A stretch of DNA of 64,000 nucleotides, taken from positions 124,001 through 188,000 of the forward strand of contig NZ_SAUF01000002.1 in NCBI RefSeq assembly GCF_004023665.1, read 5' to 3'. This DNA comes from Afifella aestuarii. GTDB taxonomy: Bacteria > Pseudomonadota > Alphaproteobacteria > Rhizobiales > Afifellaceae. Position numbers and translations under genes: made by a program. Shown here piece by piece: positions 8,552 to 17,587 of the stretch (within the stretch, counting starts at the first letter, position 1; every line of letters starts with the position of its first letter). The notes beneath the pieces were generated by a model. It made no database searches. It had not been told where the DNA came from and saw only the letters and a list, made by a program, of their open reading frames with translations.

Positions 8552-9121
8552 ATGACCGCGTTCTCCTACATCGACACGTCCGACGTGCTCGAAATGGGCC
8601 GGGCTCTGCAGAATTTGCCCGGTGAGATCAGGGCGAAGGCCATGTCGCGCGCCATGCGACGGCTGAACAGCATGGCGAAAACGCGCGTGGTCCGGCGCGA
8701 TGCCGAGCGCATCAACATTGCTCAGAAGCATGTGCGCGAGCGGACGAGGCTGTCCGCGTCGTTCAATGCTGGCGGGCACACGCAGGATCTCATTCTGAAG
8801 TCGGGCTGGATACCGCTTGAGAAGCTCGGTGCCAGGCAATCGAAGCGCGGTGTCATCGTCGTGAAGCGTGGCCTTTATCGGCATGCCTTCAGGGCGGGCA
8901 TGGATAGCGGCCATCGTGGCGTCTTCCGGCGTGTGCCTGGCACCCGCATGCGCAAGAAGAACAAAGAGCAGATCCGCGAGCAGTTCGGGCCGAACCCCGT
9001 GAACGACATCCTCACGTCGCCGGAGGAATACCTCGACGTGCTTGAGGCGATCGTGAAGGAGATGTTTGCCCCCCGCCTCCTCCACGAGGTCGATCGGCTG
9101 CTGGCGCAAGTCGGCCACTGA
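8552..9121 (+). CDS. Prophage minor tail protein Z-like (GPZ family)
   Basis: A 189-residue basic protein resembling lambda gpZ-type proteins, which complete tails or connect them to heads. The N-terminus (LEMGRALQNLPGEIRAKAMS) and the Arg-rich AMRRLNSMAKTRVVRR stretch (about 35-50), followed by the helix VEL/INIAQKHVRERT, fit the family. It is unusual in preceding the terminase genes rather than the tail genes, an arrangement seen in some Rhizobiales prophages. Confidence 0.7.
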   Translation: MTAFSYIDTSDVLEMGRALQNLPGEIRAKAMSRAMRRLNSMAKTRVVRRDAERINIAQKHVRERTRLSASFNAGGHTQDLILKSGWIPLEKLGARQSKRGVIVVKRGLYRHAFRAGMDSGHRGVFRRVPGTRMRKKNKEQIREQFGPNPVNDILTSPEEYLDVLEAIVKEMFAPRLLHEVDRLLAQVGH

Positions 9122-9343
9122 GGCGCGCCGCGGCTGGCGATGGGTGCGGCGCAGCGAGGCCTGGCGTGAGGGCTGTGGCCGACGCGCCACACTGCGGCGG
9201 GCCGGCAACAGCCGGGGGCTCGGGGGCGCCCGGCGGCCGCGGGTCCTTCCTAGGGGGGCGCCGGCGCGGGCCCGGGGGACCCCGAGATTTGAGCGTTTTT
9301 CGGTTCGCGGTTTTGCCATTTCGTTTCGCTTTGGGAGGTCGCG
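9122..9343 (+). other. Very GC-rich non-coding stretch before terminase; candidate packaging site
   Basis: No convincing gene. The central 9195-9290 segment is almost all G/C with several short inverted repeats and GC palindromes. It ends at GGGAGG (9333-9338), a ribosome-binding site for the small terminase. In lambda-type phages cos lies directly before this gene, so a cos or pac role is plausible but not shown. Confidence 0.4.
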
Positions 9344-9376
9344 CTGGCGGGGAAAAAACCGGCGGCGGCCGATCCT

Positions 9377-9862
9377 TTGGCGGCGGAGATTTCGGCGCCG
9401 CAGATGGCCGAGCTCCTCGGCCTCACGCCGCGGCGGCTGCAGCAGCTCGCCGGCGAGGGCTGGATCACGAAATCGGGCCGCGGCCGCTATCCGCTGACGG
9501 CAAGCGTCAAGGGCTATCTCAAGTTTTTGGAGGAGAGCGCCAGGCGCTCGACCGACAAGGACGGCGAGCGGCGCCTCCGGGAAATCAGGATCGAGCGCGA
9601 GGAGCTCGCACTCGCCAAGGAAAAACGGGCGGTCATCCCGACGGAAGAGGCGATCGCCGCCACCGACGATGTACTCGGGATGTTGAAAGCGGATCTTGAT
9701 GGCATCCCGGCCCGTCTCACGCGCGACCTCGAAGAGCGCGCCAAGGTCAAGACGGAAATCGACGGCGTCCTGGCGCGAGCTGCTGAGAGGCTCACCAAAG
9801 CGGCGCGTCATCTTCGCACGGGCGGCGACGATCCTGACGCCGAGACCGAGGACGACGCCTGA
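9377..9862 (+). CDS. Terminase small subunit (Nu1-like)
   Basis: DNA-recognition subunit of the packaging motor. An N-terminal winged helix-turn-helix (ISAPQMAELLGLTPRRLQQL, then AGEGWITKSGRGRYPL) matches lambda Nu1-type proteins. A long charged helical segment (RRLREIRIEREELALAKEKR) is probably for oligomerisation. The TTG at 9377 lacks a ribosome-binding site; a CTG at 9344 in the same frame sits 5 bases after GGGAGG and would add an 11-residue basic N-terminus. The true start may therefore be that rare codon. Confidence 0.85.
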   Translation: MAAEISAPQMAELLGLTPRRLQQLAGEGWITKSGRGRYPLTASVKGYLKFLEESARRSTDKDGERRLREIRIEREELALAKEKRAVIPTEEAIAATDDVLGMLKADLDGIPARLTRDLEERAKVKTEIDGVLARAAERLTKAARHLRTGGDDPDAETEDDA

Positions 9863-11762
9863 CGCCTGGGCGGCCGACAACAGGGTCTATGCGGCACATA
9901 CCGGACGGCCGGGCCCGCGCGACGCCTCGATCACGCCTTATGTGCTGATGCCCAACCGGGCGATCGCGGAGGGCCGTTACACCCGCATCGTCGAGGTCAT
10001 GGGTGCCCAGATGGGCAAGACCGACGGCAAGTTGGACGTCATCGGCGAGCGCCTCGACAACGCCCCGGTGCCGATCATCTATCTCGGCCCGTCGAAAGAG
10101 TTCAACGAGACGCAGTTCGAGCCTCGGCTCCAAGCCCTGCTCGACGAGAGCAAGACGCTCGCTGCCAAGCTGGCACGCGGCAAGAAGCTTCGGAAAACGA
10201 AGAAGATCGTCGGCGGCGTGCCGATCCGCCTTGCACATGGCGGTTCGTCCACGGCGCTCAAATCCGATCCGGCCGCGCTCGGCATTGCCGACGAGGTCGA
10301 CGAGCTCCTCGGCAACGTCAAGGGCCAGGGCAACCCGATCCGCCTCCTGGAGGCGCGCGGCTTCACGTACGCGGAATTCGTGCTTTCGGCCTCGTCGACG
10401 CCGTCGATCGGCGCCGTCGATGTCGAAACCGACGAAGAGAGCGGGCTGCAATTTTGGAAGCCCGCGCCGCCGGAGGATCTGGAAAGCGCGATCTGGCGAA
10501 TGTGGCAGGAGGGCACGCGGCACCACTGGGCGTGGCCCTGCCCGCATTGCGGCGAGTTCTTCATTCCGCGCTTTCGGTATCTCAAATGGCCGAAGGGTGC
10601 GACGCCGGCGGAGGCCAGGCGGACGGCTTATCTCGAATGCCCGGTGAACGGATGCGTCATCGAGGATCGTGAGAAGGAAAGCATGAACGCCCGCGGCGAT
10701 TTCGTCGCGCCGGGCCAGCACTTCGACGAGCGCGGAATCGTCGTCGGCGATCCCCCGGACACGTCGACGCTTTCGGCCTGGACGAGCGGCCTCGCCTCAC
10801 CCTTCGTGATCTGGGGCAAGCGGGCCGAGGATTTTCTGACCGCCACGCTGACGGGCGATCCGGACGAGGTCCAGACGGCGGTCAATGCCGGCTTCGGCGA
10901 GCTCTTTGCGCCAGGCGGCGGAGACGTGCCGGAGTGGAAAGAGGTTTCGGCCCTTCGCGCCGCCTACCGGCAGCTCGAGGTGCCGCAGGGCGTCGCCTAT
11001 GTCGTCGTGACGATCGACGTCCAACAAAACCGCCTCGTCTATGTCGTGCGCGGGTGGGGTGCCAAGGCGGAATCCTGGCTGATCGACCACGGTGAGCTCT
11101 GGGGCGAGATCGGCGACGACGGCGAGCTCGCCGGAACGACCATGGCCCTGCCGGTCTGGGCGGAGGCCGGCGCGCTGCTGCAGACGACGTTCGGCGGGCT
11201 GCCGGTGCGCCGCGCCTTCGTCGATTCCGGGTTTCGCCCCGGCAAGCCGTGGCAGATCCCGGTCAATCGGGTCTACGAGTTCTGTGCGCAGTTCCGGCGC
11301 ATCTGCTACCCGACGAAGGGCTCGTCGCATTCGCAGATCAAGCCGTTGATCGTCTCGCAGCCGGAGGTGACCAAAGGCGGCAAGGTCTCGAAATACGGAC
11401 TGGCGCTGATCCGGCTCGACCCCGATCACTGGAAATCATGGGTGCACGAGCGCGTGCGCTGGCCGCAGGATCAGCCCGGCGCCTGGCATCTCCACGCCGA
11501 GACGACCGACGATTACTGCCGGCAGATCGTGTCCGAGGCGCGGCTCAAAAAGCCAAGCGGCCAGGCGAGCTGGGTCCGGCGCTCGGCCGAAAACCACTAC
11601 CTCGATTGCGAGGCGATGAACGCGGCCGCCGGCTACATGCTCGGCGTGCACCGCCTGACAGAAGCTGCGGTTGCGAGCATGAGAGCGCCCGCGCCAGCCG
11701 AGCCCCAGCGCAGCGAGGGCTCCGACGATTATTTCGGCGACAGGTTGAAGGATTACTGGTGA
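9699..11762 (+). CDS. Terminase large subunit (lambda GpA family)
   Basis: ATP-driven DNA translocase and endonuclease, 687 residues from ATG 9699. A Walker A-like segment VMGAQMGKTDG lies near residue 105 and an acidic Walker B-like IADEVDEL near 196. A zinc-binding CPHCG...CPVNGC lies near 285-315. The C-terminal nuclease half carries VVTIDVQQNRL. It overlaps the small subunit by 164 bp, which is large, but the overlapped N-terminal residues look like the usual start of this family. Confidence 0.93.
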   Translation: MASRPVSRATSKSAPRSRRKSTASWRELLRGSPKRRVIFARAATILTPRPRTTPDAWAADNRVYAAHTGRPGPRDASITPYVLMPNRAIAEGRYTRIVEVMGAQMGKTDGKLDVIGERLDNAPVPIIYLGPSKEFNETQFEPRLQALLDESKTLAAKLARGKKLRKTKKIVGGVPIRLAHGGSSTALKSDPAALGIADEVDELLGNVKGQGNPIRLLEARGFTYAEFVLSASSTPSIGAVDVETDEESGLQFWKPAPPEDLESAIWRMWQEGTRHHWAWPCPHCGEFFIPRFRYLKWPKGATPAEARRTAYLECPVNGCVIEDREKESMNARGDFVAPGQHFDERGIVVGDPPDTSTLSAWTSGLASPFVIWGKRAEDFLTATLTGDPDEVQTAVNAGFGELFAPGGGDVPEWKEVSALRAAYRQLEVPQGVAYVVVTIDVQQNRLVYVVRGWGAKAESWLIDHGELWGEIGDDGELAGTTMALPVWAEAGALLQTTFGGLPVRRAFVDSGFRPGKPWQIPVNRVYEFCAQFRRICYPTKGSSHSQIKPLIVSQPEVTKGGKVSKYGLALIRLDPDHWKSWVHERVRWPQDQPGAWHLHAETTDDYCRQIVSEARLKKPSGQASWVRRSAENHYLDCEAMNAAAGYMLGVHRLTEAAVASMRAPAPAEPQRSEGSDDYFGDRLKDYW

Positions 11763-11956
11763 CGACGATCGAGGAGAAAATCGCGGCGCTCAAGGAGGCG
11801 CTGGCGAGCGGCGCCTCGCGCGTGCGCTATGCCGACCGCGAGGTGCAATACCGCTCGCTCGCCGAGGTGCGCAGCATCCTCAAAGACCTAGAGGCGGAGC
11901 GTGACGGCAAAGCCGCGGCGCCTCGCACCACTTACGCCAGCTACTGGCCCGACTAG
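11759..11956 (+). CDS. Head-tail joining protein gpW-like
   Basis: Sixty-five residues. The GTG start overlaps the terminase stop (GTGA). The sequence TTIEEKIAALKEALASGAS, followed by VRYADREVQYRSLAEVRSIL, is the gpW signature: a helix, a short hairpin around the YADR segment, and a second helix. It would sit below the portal and help attach the tail. Tightly packed between terminase and portal as in lambda. Confidence 0.85.
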   Translation: MTTIEEKIAALKEALASGASRVRYADREVQYRSLAEVRSILKDLEAERDGKAAAPRTTYASYWPD

Positions 11957-11957
11957 C

Positions 11958-13616
11958 GTGAGCCTCTTCGACAAGGCGCTCGCGGCCGTCTCTCCCGGGA
12001 CGGCCCTGAAGCGCATGTACTACCGGACGCAGCTCCAGGAGGCGCAACGCGCCTTCGATGCGGCAAAGGTCGGTCGTCGCACCGATTCCTGGCGCGCGAC
12101 CAATGCCTCGGCCAATGCCGAGACGGCGCTCGGTCTCGATCGCGTCCGCGCCCGCTCACGCGAACTCGTCCGCAACAACGCGCACGCTGCGCAGATTGTG
12201 CGGGCTCTCGCCGCGCATATGGTCGGGACGCAGATTACCTGTCAGCCGGTCGGGCTCAGCAAGCGCGCCTCGGCACAGGTCCGGCGCAATTGGGAGCGCT
12301 TTGTCAGCACGGCTGATCCGGTGCATGGGCTCAACTGGTATGCGCTTTCGCATCTTTCGGCGCGCACGGTCGCCGAGAGCGGCGAAGTCTTGCACGTCTG
12401 GCACGACACCGACAACGTCGAGGCGCCGCTCGAAGTGCATGTGTTGGAGCCCGACCATCTCGATACGGGCAAGAACGAGGCTCTTGCCAGCGGCGGCTCG
12501 ATCATCCAGGGCGTCGAGTTCGATGCCAGCGGCCGGCGCGTGGCGTACTGGCTGTTCGACCGGCATCCGGGCGAGCCGGTCATTCCAACCGGAACGCCAT
12601 GGCAGAGCCGGCGGGTCACGGCCGACCGTGTCGACCACATCTATGATGTGCTGCGACCTGGCCAGGTGCGCGGCATCCCATGGCTGGCGCCGGTGGCGCT
12701 GCGCATGCGGGACGCGGCCGAAGCCGAAGAGGCGGAGCTGATCCGCCTCAAGATTCAGAGCTGCTTTACGGCGTTCGTGCGTCGCGACCCGGACGCCAGC
12801 AACGCAATCGGCCAGGTCGAGGCGGAAGCCGGAACCGGCCGCCATATTGAGCGGATGTCGCCCGGACTTATTCATCGCTTGGGTCTTGGCGAGGACGTGA
12901 CGTTCGGCACGCCCAACGCGACGGCCGGGCTCGCCGACTATTTGAAGAACCAGTACCGCGCGGTCTGCGTCGGCGTCGGCGTGCCGTACGCCCTCGGCAC
13001 CGGCGACGTGTCCGACGCCAATTATTCCAGCTTGCGCGAAGCAAAGCTGCAGTTCTGGCAGATCTTGGACCATTGGCAGTGGGACATGCTCGTGCCGATG
13101 GCGCTCGCCCCCGCCTGGCGCCGTGTGCATCAAGCCTATGCCCGTCTCGGCCAGGGACCGCGCGAGGTGCCGCAGGTCGATTATGCCATGCCGCGCCGTC
13201 CCTGGGTCGATCCGCTCAAGGATGGGCTCGCGGCCGAGCTGGAGCTCCGGCTCGGCGGCTCGACATGGGCGCAGTTCGTCGGCGAGCGCGGCTACGATCC
13301 GGCGACCCAGGCCGACGAGATCGAAACCTGGAATCCGCGCATCAACGCGATGGGTCTCGACTTCGGATGGAAGAACCGCGGCGCCGAGGCCGGACAGAAC
13401 GGAAACACTCCGGCAAACGGTCAGAACGGCAGCGAGGTCGACATGCTGCGCCAGCTGATGGCGGACGGCATGGATTTCGACCGCGCCGTCTCAGCGATCG
13501 GCGAAATGGCTCTGATCCGACGCCTCGGCGGTGCGCTCGGCGAGGGCCGGCTGATCGACCTCATTCGCGCCGCTGACGCGCACCAGAGCAGCAAGGAACC
13601 GGGCGATGACACGTAA
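11958..13616 (+). CDS. Portal protein (lambda gpB family)
   Basis: Dodecameric ring through which DNA enters the capsid; 552 residues from GTG 11958. SLFDKALAAVSPGTALKRMYYR at the N-terminus and VRNNAHAAQIVRALAAHMVG, GIPWLAPVALRMRDA and YSSLREAKLQFWQ further on are typical of lambda-type portals. A longer form from GTG 11901 would overlap gpW by 56 bp and has poor spacing. It overlaps the protease gene by 11 bases. Confidence 0.92.
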   Translation: MSLFDKALAAVSPGTALKRMYYRTQLQEAQRAFDAAKVGRRTDSWRATNASANAETALGLDRVRARSRELVRNNAHAAQIVRALAAHMVGTQITCQPVGLSKRASAQVRRNWERFVSTADPVHGLNWYALSHLSARTVAESGEVLHVWHDTDNVEAPLEVHVLEPDHLDTGKNEALASGGSIIQGVEFDASGRRVAYWLFDRHPGEPVIPTGTPWQSRRVTADRVDHIYDVLRPGQVRGIPWLAPVALRMRDAAEAEEAELIRLKIQSCFTAFVRRDPDASNAIGQVEAEAGTGRHIERMSPGLIHRLGLGEDVTFGTPNATAGLADYLKNQYRAVCVGVGVPYALGTGDVSDANYSSLREAKLQFWQILDHWQWDMLVPMALAPAWRRVHQAYARLGQGPREVPQVDYAMPRRPWVDPLKDGLAAELELRLGGSTWAQFVGERGYDPATQADEIETWNPRINAMGLDFGWKNRGAEAGQNGNTPANGQNGSEVDMLRQLMADGMDFDRAVSAIGEMALIRRLGGALGEGRLIDLIRAADAHQSSKEPGDDT

Positions 13617-14229
13617 GGCAGAACACAAGATGCTGCCAATCGAGACGCGCGCGGCGCTCGTCCAGCCGAAGAGCGTCGACGAGGAAGCCCGCACCGTCGA
13701 TGTCGTCTGGACGACGGGGGCCCGCGGGCTGCGCCGTCGTTTCTTTTCCGACGACTTCGAAGAAGAGCTCGTCGTCTCGAAAGAGGCGGTTCGGCTCGAT
13801 CGGCTGAACAACGGTGCGCCGGTCCTCAACACGCATTTCGCCTTCGACCTCTCCGAGCAGATCGGCGTGGTCGAGCGGGCCTGGATCGAAGGCAAGAAGG
13901 GCATCGCGACGCTGCGGTTCTCGATGCGGGACGACGTCACCCCGATCTGGGAAGACATCAAGGGCGGCATCGTCCGCAATGTGTCGGTGGGATACCAGAT
14001 CCACCGCCGCGAGATCGAAGAGAAGGCGAACGGGCCCGACCTTCATCGCATCGTCGATTGGGAGCCCATGGAAATCTCCATGGTGCCGATCCCGTTCGAC
14101 GCGAAAGCGCAGACGCGCAAGGCGGAGGACGAGCGCCTCTTCGACTGCGCCATCGTCCGCGCCGGATCCGGTCTGTCGGGCGTCGCGACGCGCATGCGCA
14201 TGCGGGCGCGGTCTGCCGGTCTCACCTGA
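13606..14229 (+). CDS. Prohead maturation protease (HK97-type, S78)
   Basis: A 207-residue protease that trims the capsid scaffold. Fold-typical segments include FSDDFEEEL and GAPVLNTHF with the candidate catalytic His (about residue 73), and GIVRNVSVGYQI with the candidate Ser (about 127), then EPMEISMVPIPFD, a hallmark ending. It directly precedes the capsid gene. Confidence 0.92.
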   Translation: MTRKAEHKMLPIETRAALVQPKSVDEEARTVDVVWTTGARGLRRRFFSDDFEEELVVSKEAVRLDRLNNGAPVLNTHFAFDLSEQIGVVERAWIEGKKGIATLRFSMRDDVTPIWEDIKGGIVRNVSVGYQIHRREIEEKANGPDLHRIVDWEPMEISMVPIPFDAKAQTRKAEDERLFDCAIVRAGSGLSGVATRMRMRARSAGLT

Positions 14230-14304
14230 TTTCAAATGCCGCCTGCGCTCCGCCGGGGCCGCAGGGGGACGGTCATCTGCCCCGGTAAATCACAGGAGCA
14301 AACC

Positions 14305-16050
14305 ATGAAGGTTTCCCCGGTCAAGGTGGCGGCCCTTACCGTGCTGACCGCCTCGTTCTTTGCTGTGGTGGCGATGGCGGCCCCCGCGGCACATGATGTC
14401 ATCACGGCGTTTTTCATGAGCGACTGGCATTCGCCTGAATGGCAGGGCTTCCTCGGCAGCCTGATGACGGCTGCGCCCTTGCCGCTGCCGGCGCTGCGTC
14501 GGAAGCTCGCCGATCTCGAAAAGCGCGCCAAGGACAAGATTGCCGAAATCGACGACGACACCGACGACGAGGCTGCGCGCCGGATCGAGGGCGAACACCA
14601 GGCACTGCTCGATCAGATCGCCGAGACGCGGAGCACGATCGAGACGGCGGAGCGCGAAGCCCCCGACGATCCCGACAGCGACACGCGGTCGGGATCCGGC
14701 GAGACCTCCGATGATCTCGTGCGGGCCGAACGCCGCCGGATCAGTGACATTCGCAGCGCCGTTCGGGACTTCGGTTTTGAAGACCGCGACGCGGACCGGT
14801 TCATCGACAGCGGCCAGGACATCAACGAGGTCCGCGCCGCCCTGCAGGGCAGGCTGGCGGAGCGTTCGCGTCGCGAGGCGCCGCGCACCCCTCCGGCCCG
14901 CACTGAACCGGGCGGCCAGGACGAGCGCGAAACCATGGTCCGGCTCATGGGCAATGCCCTTGAGCACCGCCTCGACCCTTCGACCCAGCTCGAAGAGGGC
15001 GCCCGCGAATATCGCGGCATGACGCTCATCGACATGGCGCGGGAATGCGTGTCTCGGGCCGGTGGGCGAACCCGCGGACTGACGCGTATGGAAATCGCCG
15101 AGATCGCGCTCTCTCCGGGCGACAACATGCTCGCCCGCTCCTCGGGACTGCATTCGACCTCGGATTTCCCGATCATCCTGGGCAACCAGATCAACCGCAC
15201 CCTCCGGCGCGCCTATGAGACGGCGCCGCGCACCTATCAGCGCATCGCCCGCCGTGCCACGGCAACCGATTTTCGCCCGATCATCCGGGCCGATATCGGC
15301 GCCAATCCGCGGCTGCTCAAGGTCGGCGAGCATGGGGAGTTCGAGCGCGGCACGATCGGCGAGGGCAAGGAATCCTACGCTCTCGACACGTTCGGTCGCA
15401 TCATCGGCGTGACGCGCCGCGTGCTCGTCGACGACGACCTTTCCGCCTTCGATCGCATCCCCTCGTCCTGGGGCATCGCAGCCTCTGCGCTCGAAAACGA
15501 AATCGTCTGGGCTCTCATCACGAGCAACGTGACGATGGGTGACAACAAGTCCCTGTTCCACGCCGATCACGGCAACCTCGCCTCCAGCGGCGCCATCTTC
15601 TCCGTCGATACGGTCGGGGCGGCTCGCACGGCGATGCGCTTGCAGCGGACGCGGGCGCCGGGCGGCAAGCGCGGCGAGAAGGGCTACCTGATCCCGATCC
15701 AGCCGAACCTCCTCGTCGTGCCGGCGGCGCTCGAAACCAAGGCGATGCAGTTCGTTTCGCCGATCGTCGTCCCGACGGCCGATGCGGACGTGAACCCGTT
15801 CAAATCGACCCTGGACGTCCTCGCCGAACCGCTCCTCGACGAGACGAGCACCGCGGCGTGGTATCTCGCGGCCGATCCCGGTCGCTCCGGCGTCGACACG
15901 CTGGAATATGCCTATCTGGACGGCCAGGAGGGCGTTTATACCGAGACCCGCATGGGCTTCGACGTCGATGGCGTCGAGTTCAAAGCGCGGCTCGATTTCG
16001 GCGCCGGCGCGATGGATTATCGCGGCTTCTACAAGAACCCGGGCGAGTAA
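14305..16050 (+). CDS. Major capsid protein with fused scaffold-like N-terminus (Mu gpT-like)
   Basis: 581 residues from ATG 14305, with CAGGAG 7 bases upstream. Residues about 60-130 are a charged coiled coil (LADLEKRAKDKIAEID), probably the scaffold or delta region removed by the protease. The C-terminal half (LHSTSDFPIILGNQINRTL, then SSWGIAASALENEIVWALI) matches Mu gpT-like heads. The first 30 residues look like a signal or membrane helix (KVAALTVLTASFFAVVAMAA), odd for a capsid; starts at 14416 or 14464 would remove it. Followed by a terminator. Confidence 0.88.
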   Translation: MKVSPVKVAALTVLTASFFAVVAMAAPAAHDVITAFFMSDWHSPEWQGFLGSLMTAAPLPLPALRRKLADLEKRAKDKIAEIDDDTDDEAARRIEGEHQALLDQIAETRSTIETAEREAPDDPDSDTRSGSGETSDDLVRAERRRISDIRSAVRDFGFEDRDADRFIDSGQDINEVRAALQGRLAERSRREAPRTPPARTEPGGQDERETMVRLMGNALEHRLDPSTQLEEGAREYRGMTLIDMARECVSRAGGRTRGLTRMEIAEIALSPGDNMLARSSGLHSTSDFPIILGNQINRTLRRAYETAPRTYQRIARRATATDFRPIIRADIGANPRLLKVGEHGEFERGTIGEGKESYALDTFGRIIGVTRRVLVDDDLSAFDRIPSSWGIAASALENEIVWALITSNVTMGDNKSLFHADHGNLASSGAIFSVDTVGAARTAMRLQRTRAPGGKRGEKGYLIPIQPNLLVVPAALETKAMQFVSPIVVPTADADVNPFKSTLDVLAEPLLDETSTAAWYLAADPGRSGVDTLEYAYLDGQEGVYTETRMGFDVDGVEFKARLDFGAGAMDYRGFYKNPGE

Positions 16051-16071
16051 CGCCTGCGGCCATGATCCCAG

Positions 16072-16095
16072 GGGCGGCTTCGAGCCGCCCTTTTT
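16072..16095 (+). terminator. Rho-independent terminator after capsid gene
   Basis: GGGCGGCT (16072-16079), loop TCG, AGCCGCCC (16083-16090), then TTTTT. It would partly insulate the abundant capsid message from tail genes, as is common in phages. Confidence 0.85.
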
Positions 16096-16122
16096 CTTTC
16101 TGCGGATTTCAGGAGACAGAAC

Positions 16123-16461
16123 ATGAAAGACTTCGTGAAGCCGGGTAACACCATTACCGTGCCTGCGCCGGCCGGCGGCGCGAAATCCGGTGCGGGCGTC
16201 CTCGTCGGCTCGATCTTCGGCGTCGCCGCCTATGATGCGGCTGAGGGCGATCCCGTCGAGATCATGCTGGATGGTGTCCACATGCTCGACAAGACGAATG
16301 CCCAGGCCTGGACGATCGGTCTCCTCATTTATTGGGACAACACGACCAAGAAGGTCACCTCGGCGGCGAGCGGCAACAAGCTGATCGGGGCCTCTACCGA
16401 GGCCGCGGCCAATCCGTCCGCCGACGGCATGGTGCGGCTCAACGGCGCCTTCACCTCGTAA
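16123..16461 (+). CDS. Capsid decoration/cement protein (DUF2190 family)
   Basis: A 112-residue beta-rich, small-residue-rich protein beginning MKDFVKPGNTITVPAP, with GAGVLVGSIFGVAAYDA (about 25-41) and an ending ADGMVRLNGAFTS, typical of DUF2190 proteins that follow capsid genes and decorate the shell. AGGAGA ribosome-binding site upstream. Its stop overlaps the next start (TAATG). Confidence 0.85.
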   Translation: MKDFVKPGNTITVPAPAGGAKSGAGVLVGSIFGVAAYDAAEGDPVEIMLDGVHMLDKTNAQAWTIGLLIYWDNTTKKVTSAASGNKLIGASTEAAANPSADGMVRLNGAFTS

Positions 16462-16835
16462 TGCTCGATTTCGGGGCGCTGGTTCGGCCCGCCGATGCCG
16501 CCTTCGGCGAGGCGTTCACGCTCTCGCCGATGACGCGGCGGCCGAACGGCCCTCCGACGCCAGACGAGACGCGCGTCGCGCAATCATTCCGCGGCATCTG
16601 GGTCGAAAAGCCGGAGATGCTCGACAGCTCCGAATCCTACGACCCGCGATCGACGCAGCGTTTTGCGCATGCGAGTGCAGAGGCCGGCGTCTCTGTGGAG
16701 TTGTCGCAGCTCCCTTATGAGCCGCGGCAGGGCGACCGTGTCACCCGCGCCAAAGACGGCCGAACCTATTCGGTCACCTGGCCGAAACGCGACGGGCTCG
16801 GCTGGGTCACGCTGATCCTGGCAAAGGCCGCCTGA
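16461..16835 (+). CDS. Putative head-tail attachment protein
   Basis: 124 residues, ATG overlapping the previous stop. MLDFGALVRPADAAFGEAF and the terminal DGLGWVTLILAKAA resemble lambda gpFII-type attachment proteins placed between capsid decoration and tail-completion genes. Assignment rests on position and weak similarity in pattern. Confidence 0.6.
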   Translation: MLDFGALVRPADAAFGEAFTLSPMTRRPNGPPTPDETRVAQSFRGIWVEKPEMLDSSESYDPRSTQRFAHASAEAGVSVELSQLPYEPRQGDRVTRAKDGRTYSVTWPKRDGLGWVTLILAKAA

Positions 16836-17587
16836 TGACGGCCCTCAGCGTGACGGCTCTGCGCCTCGCCGCGATCGAGGCGCTGGCGCCGACCGCAGCC
16901 ATCGCGGCCGGAAGCGGCTTCCCGACGATCGCCGGGAGCCACGTCTACGACACGCGCTCCGTGCCGGTCGACGCGCTGGCGCCCGACGCGCCGCCAGCGC
17001 TGACGATCGGCGTCTATGCCGAAGAGACCGAGGGCGTTCGCCGCGGCGACGGCTCCGCGTCCCACAATGAGTTTCTGTCCGTCGATCTGACCTTCGAGCT
17101 GGAGCTCGCGGTTATCGACAGTTTCGACGGCGAACCCGGCGTCGGAAACCCGGCGACGGATGCGGCGGCGGCGGTGCAGCTGGAGTTTCTGGCCTCGCAG
17201 ATCCGCTACGTGCTCCTCGTCTCTCAGGCCGGATATCCGTTCCGCCGGATCTGCAAAGCGGTCTCGCGCACCCGCACGGTGCCGTTTCGGTTGCCGGAGC
17301 TCGCCGTGCGTCTCGCCCGCCTCACGATGGTGATGGCCTGCGAGATCGACGACGACGAGTGGAGCGACGCGCCGGGCGAGCTGCCGGAGCCGCTCGCCGG
17401 CTTTGCGGCCGGACTGCCGGACGGCAGCTATGCGCGCGACGTCTGCGACCAGATCGCCGCGGCCTGGCCGGGGCAGGAGACGCCGCCGCAACTTCAAGAG
17501 ATTCGTTTCGGCCTCGGCGCCGAGCGCCCCGACACATTCGACGACGCGCCGCTCAGGGGGCGGGTCGACCTCACAGGAGATCCCTGA
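16835..17587 (+). CDS. Putative tail terminator/completion protein
   Basis: 250 residues, ATGA overlap with the gene before and after. It has an alternating beta/alpha pattern (LTIGVYAEETEGV; FLSVDLTFELELAVI) and sits exactly where tail-terminator proteins occur, before the DUF2635 and sheath genes. No diagnostic motif, so the role is inferred from order. Confidence 0.55.
   Translation: MTALSVTALRLAAIEALAPTAAIAAGSGFPTIAGSHVYDTRSVPVDALAPDAPPALTIGVYAEETEGVRRGDGSASHNEFLSVDLTFELELAVIDSFDGEPGVGNPATDAAAAVQLEFLASQIRYVLLVSQAGYPFRRICKAVSRTRTVPFRLPELAVRLARLTMVMACEIDDDEWSDAPGELPEPLAGFAAGLPDGSYARDVCDQIAAAWPGQETPPQLQEIRFGLGAERPDTFDDAPLRGRVDLTGDP

Noticed and set aside
14290-16281. Minus-strand 663-codon frame opposite the capsid gene
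   Set aside because: Shadow of the capsid gene; composition is antisense-like and the plus strand has clear family matches.
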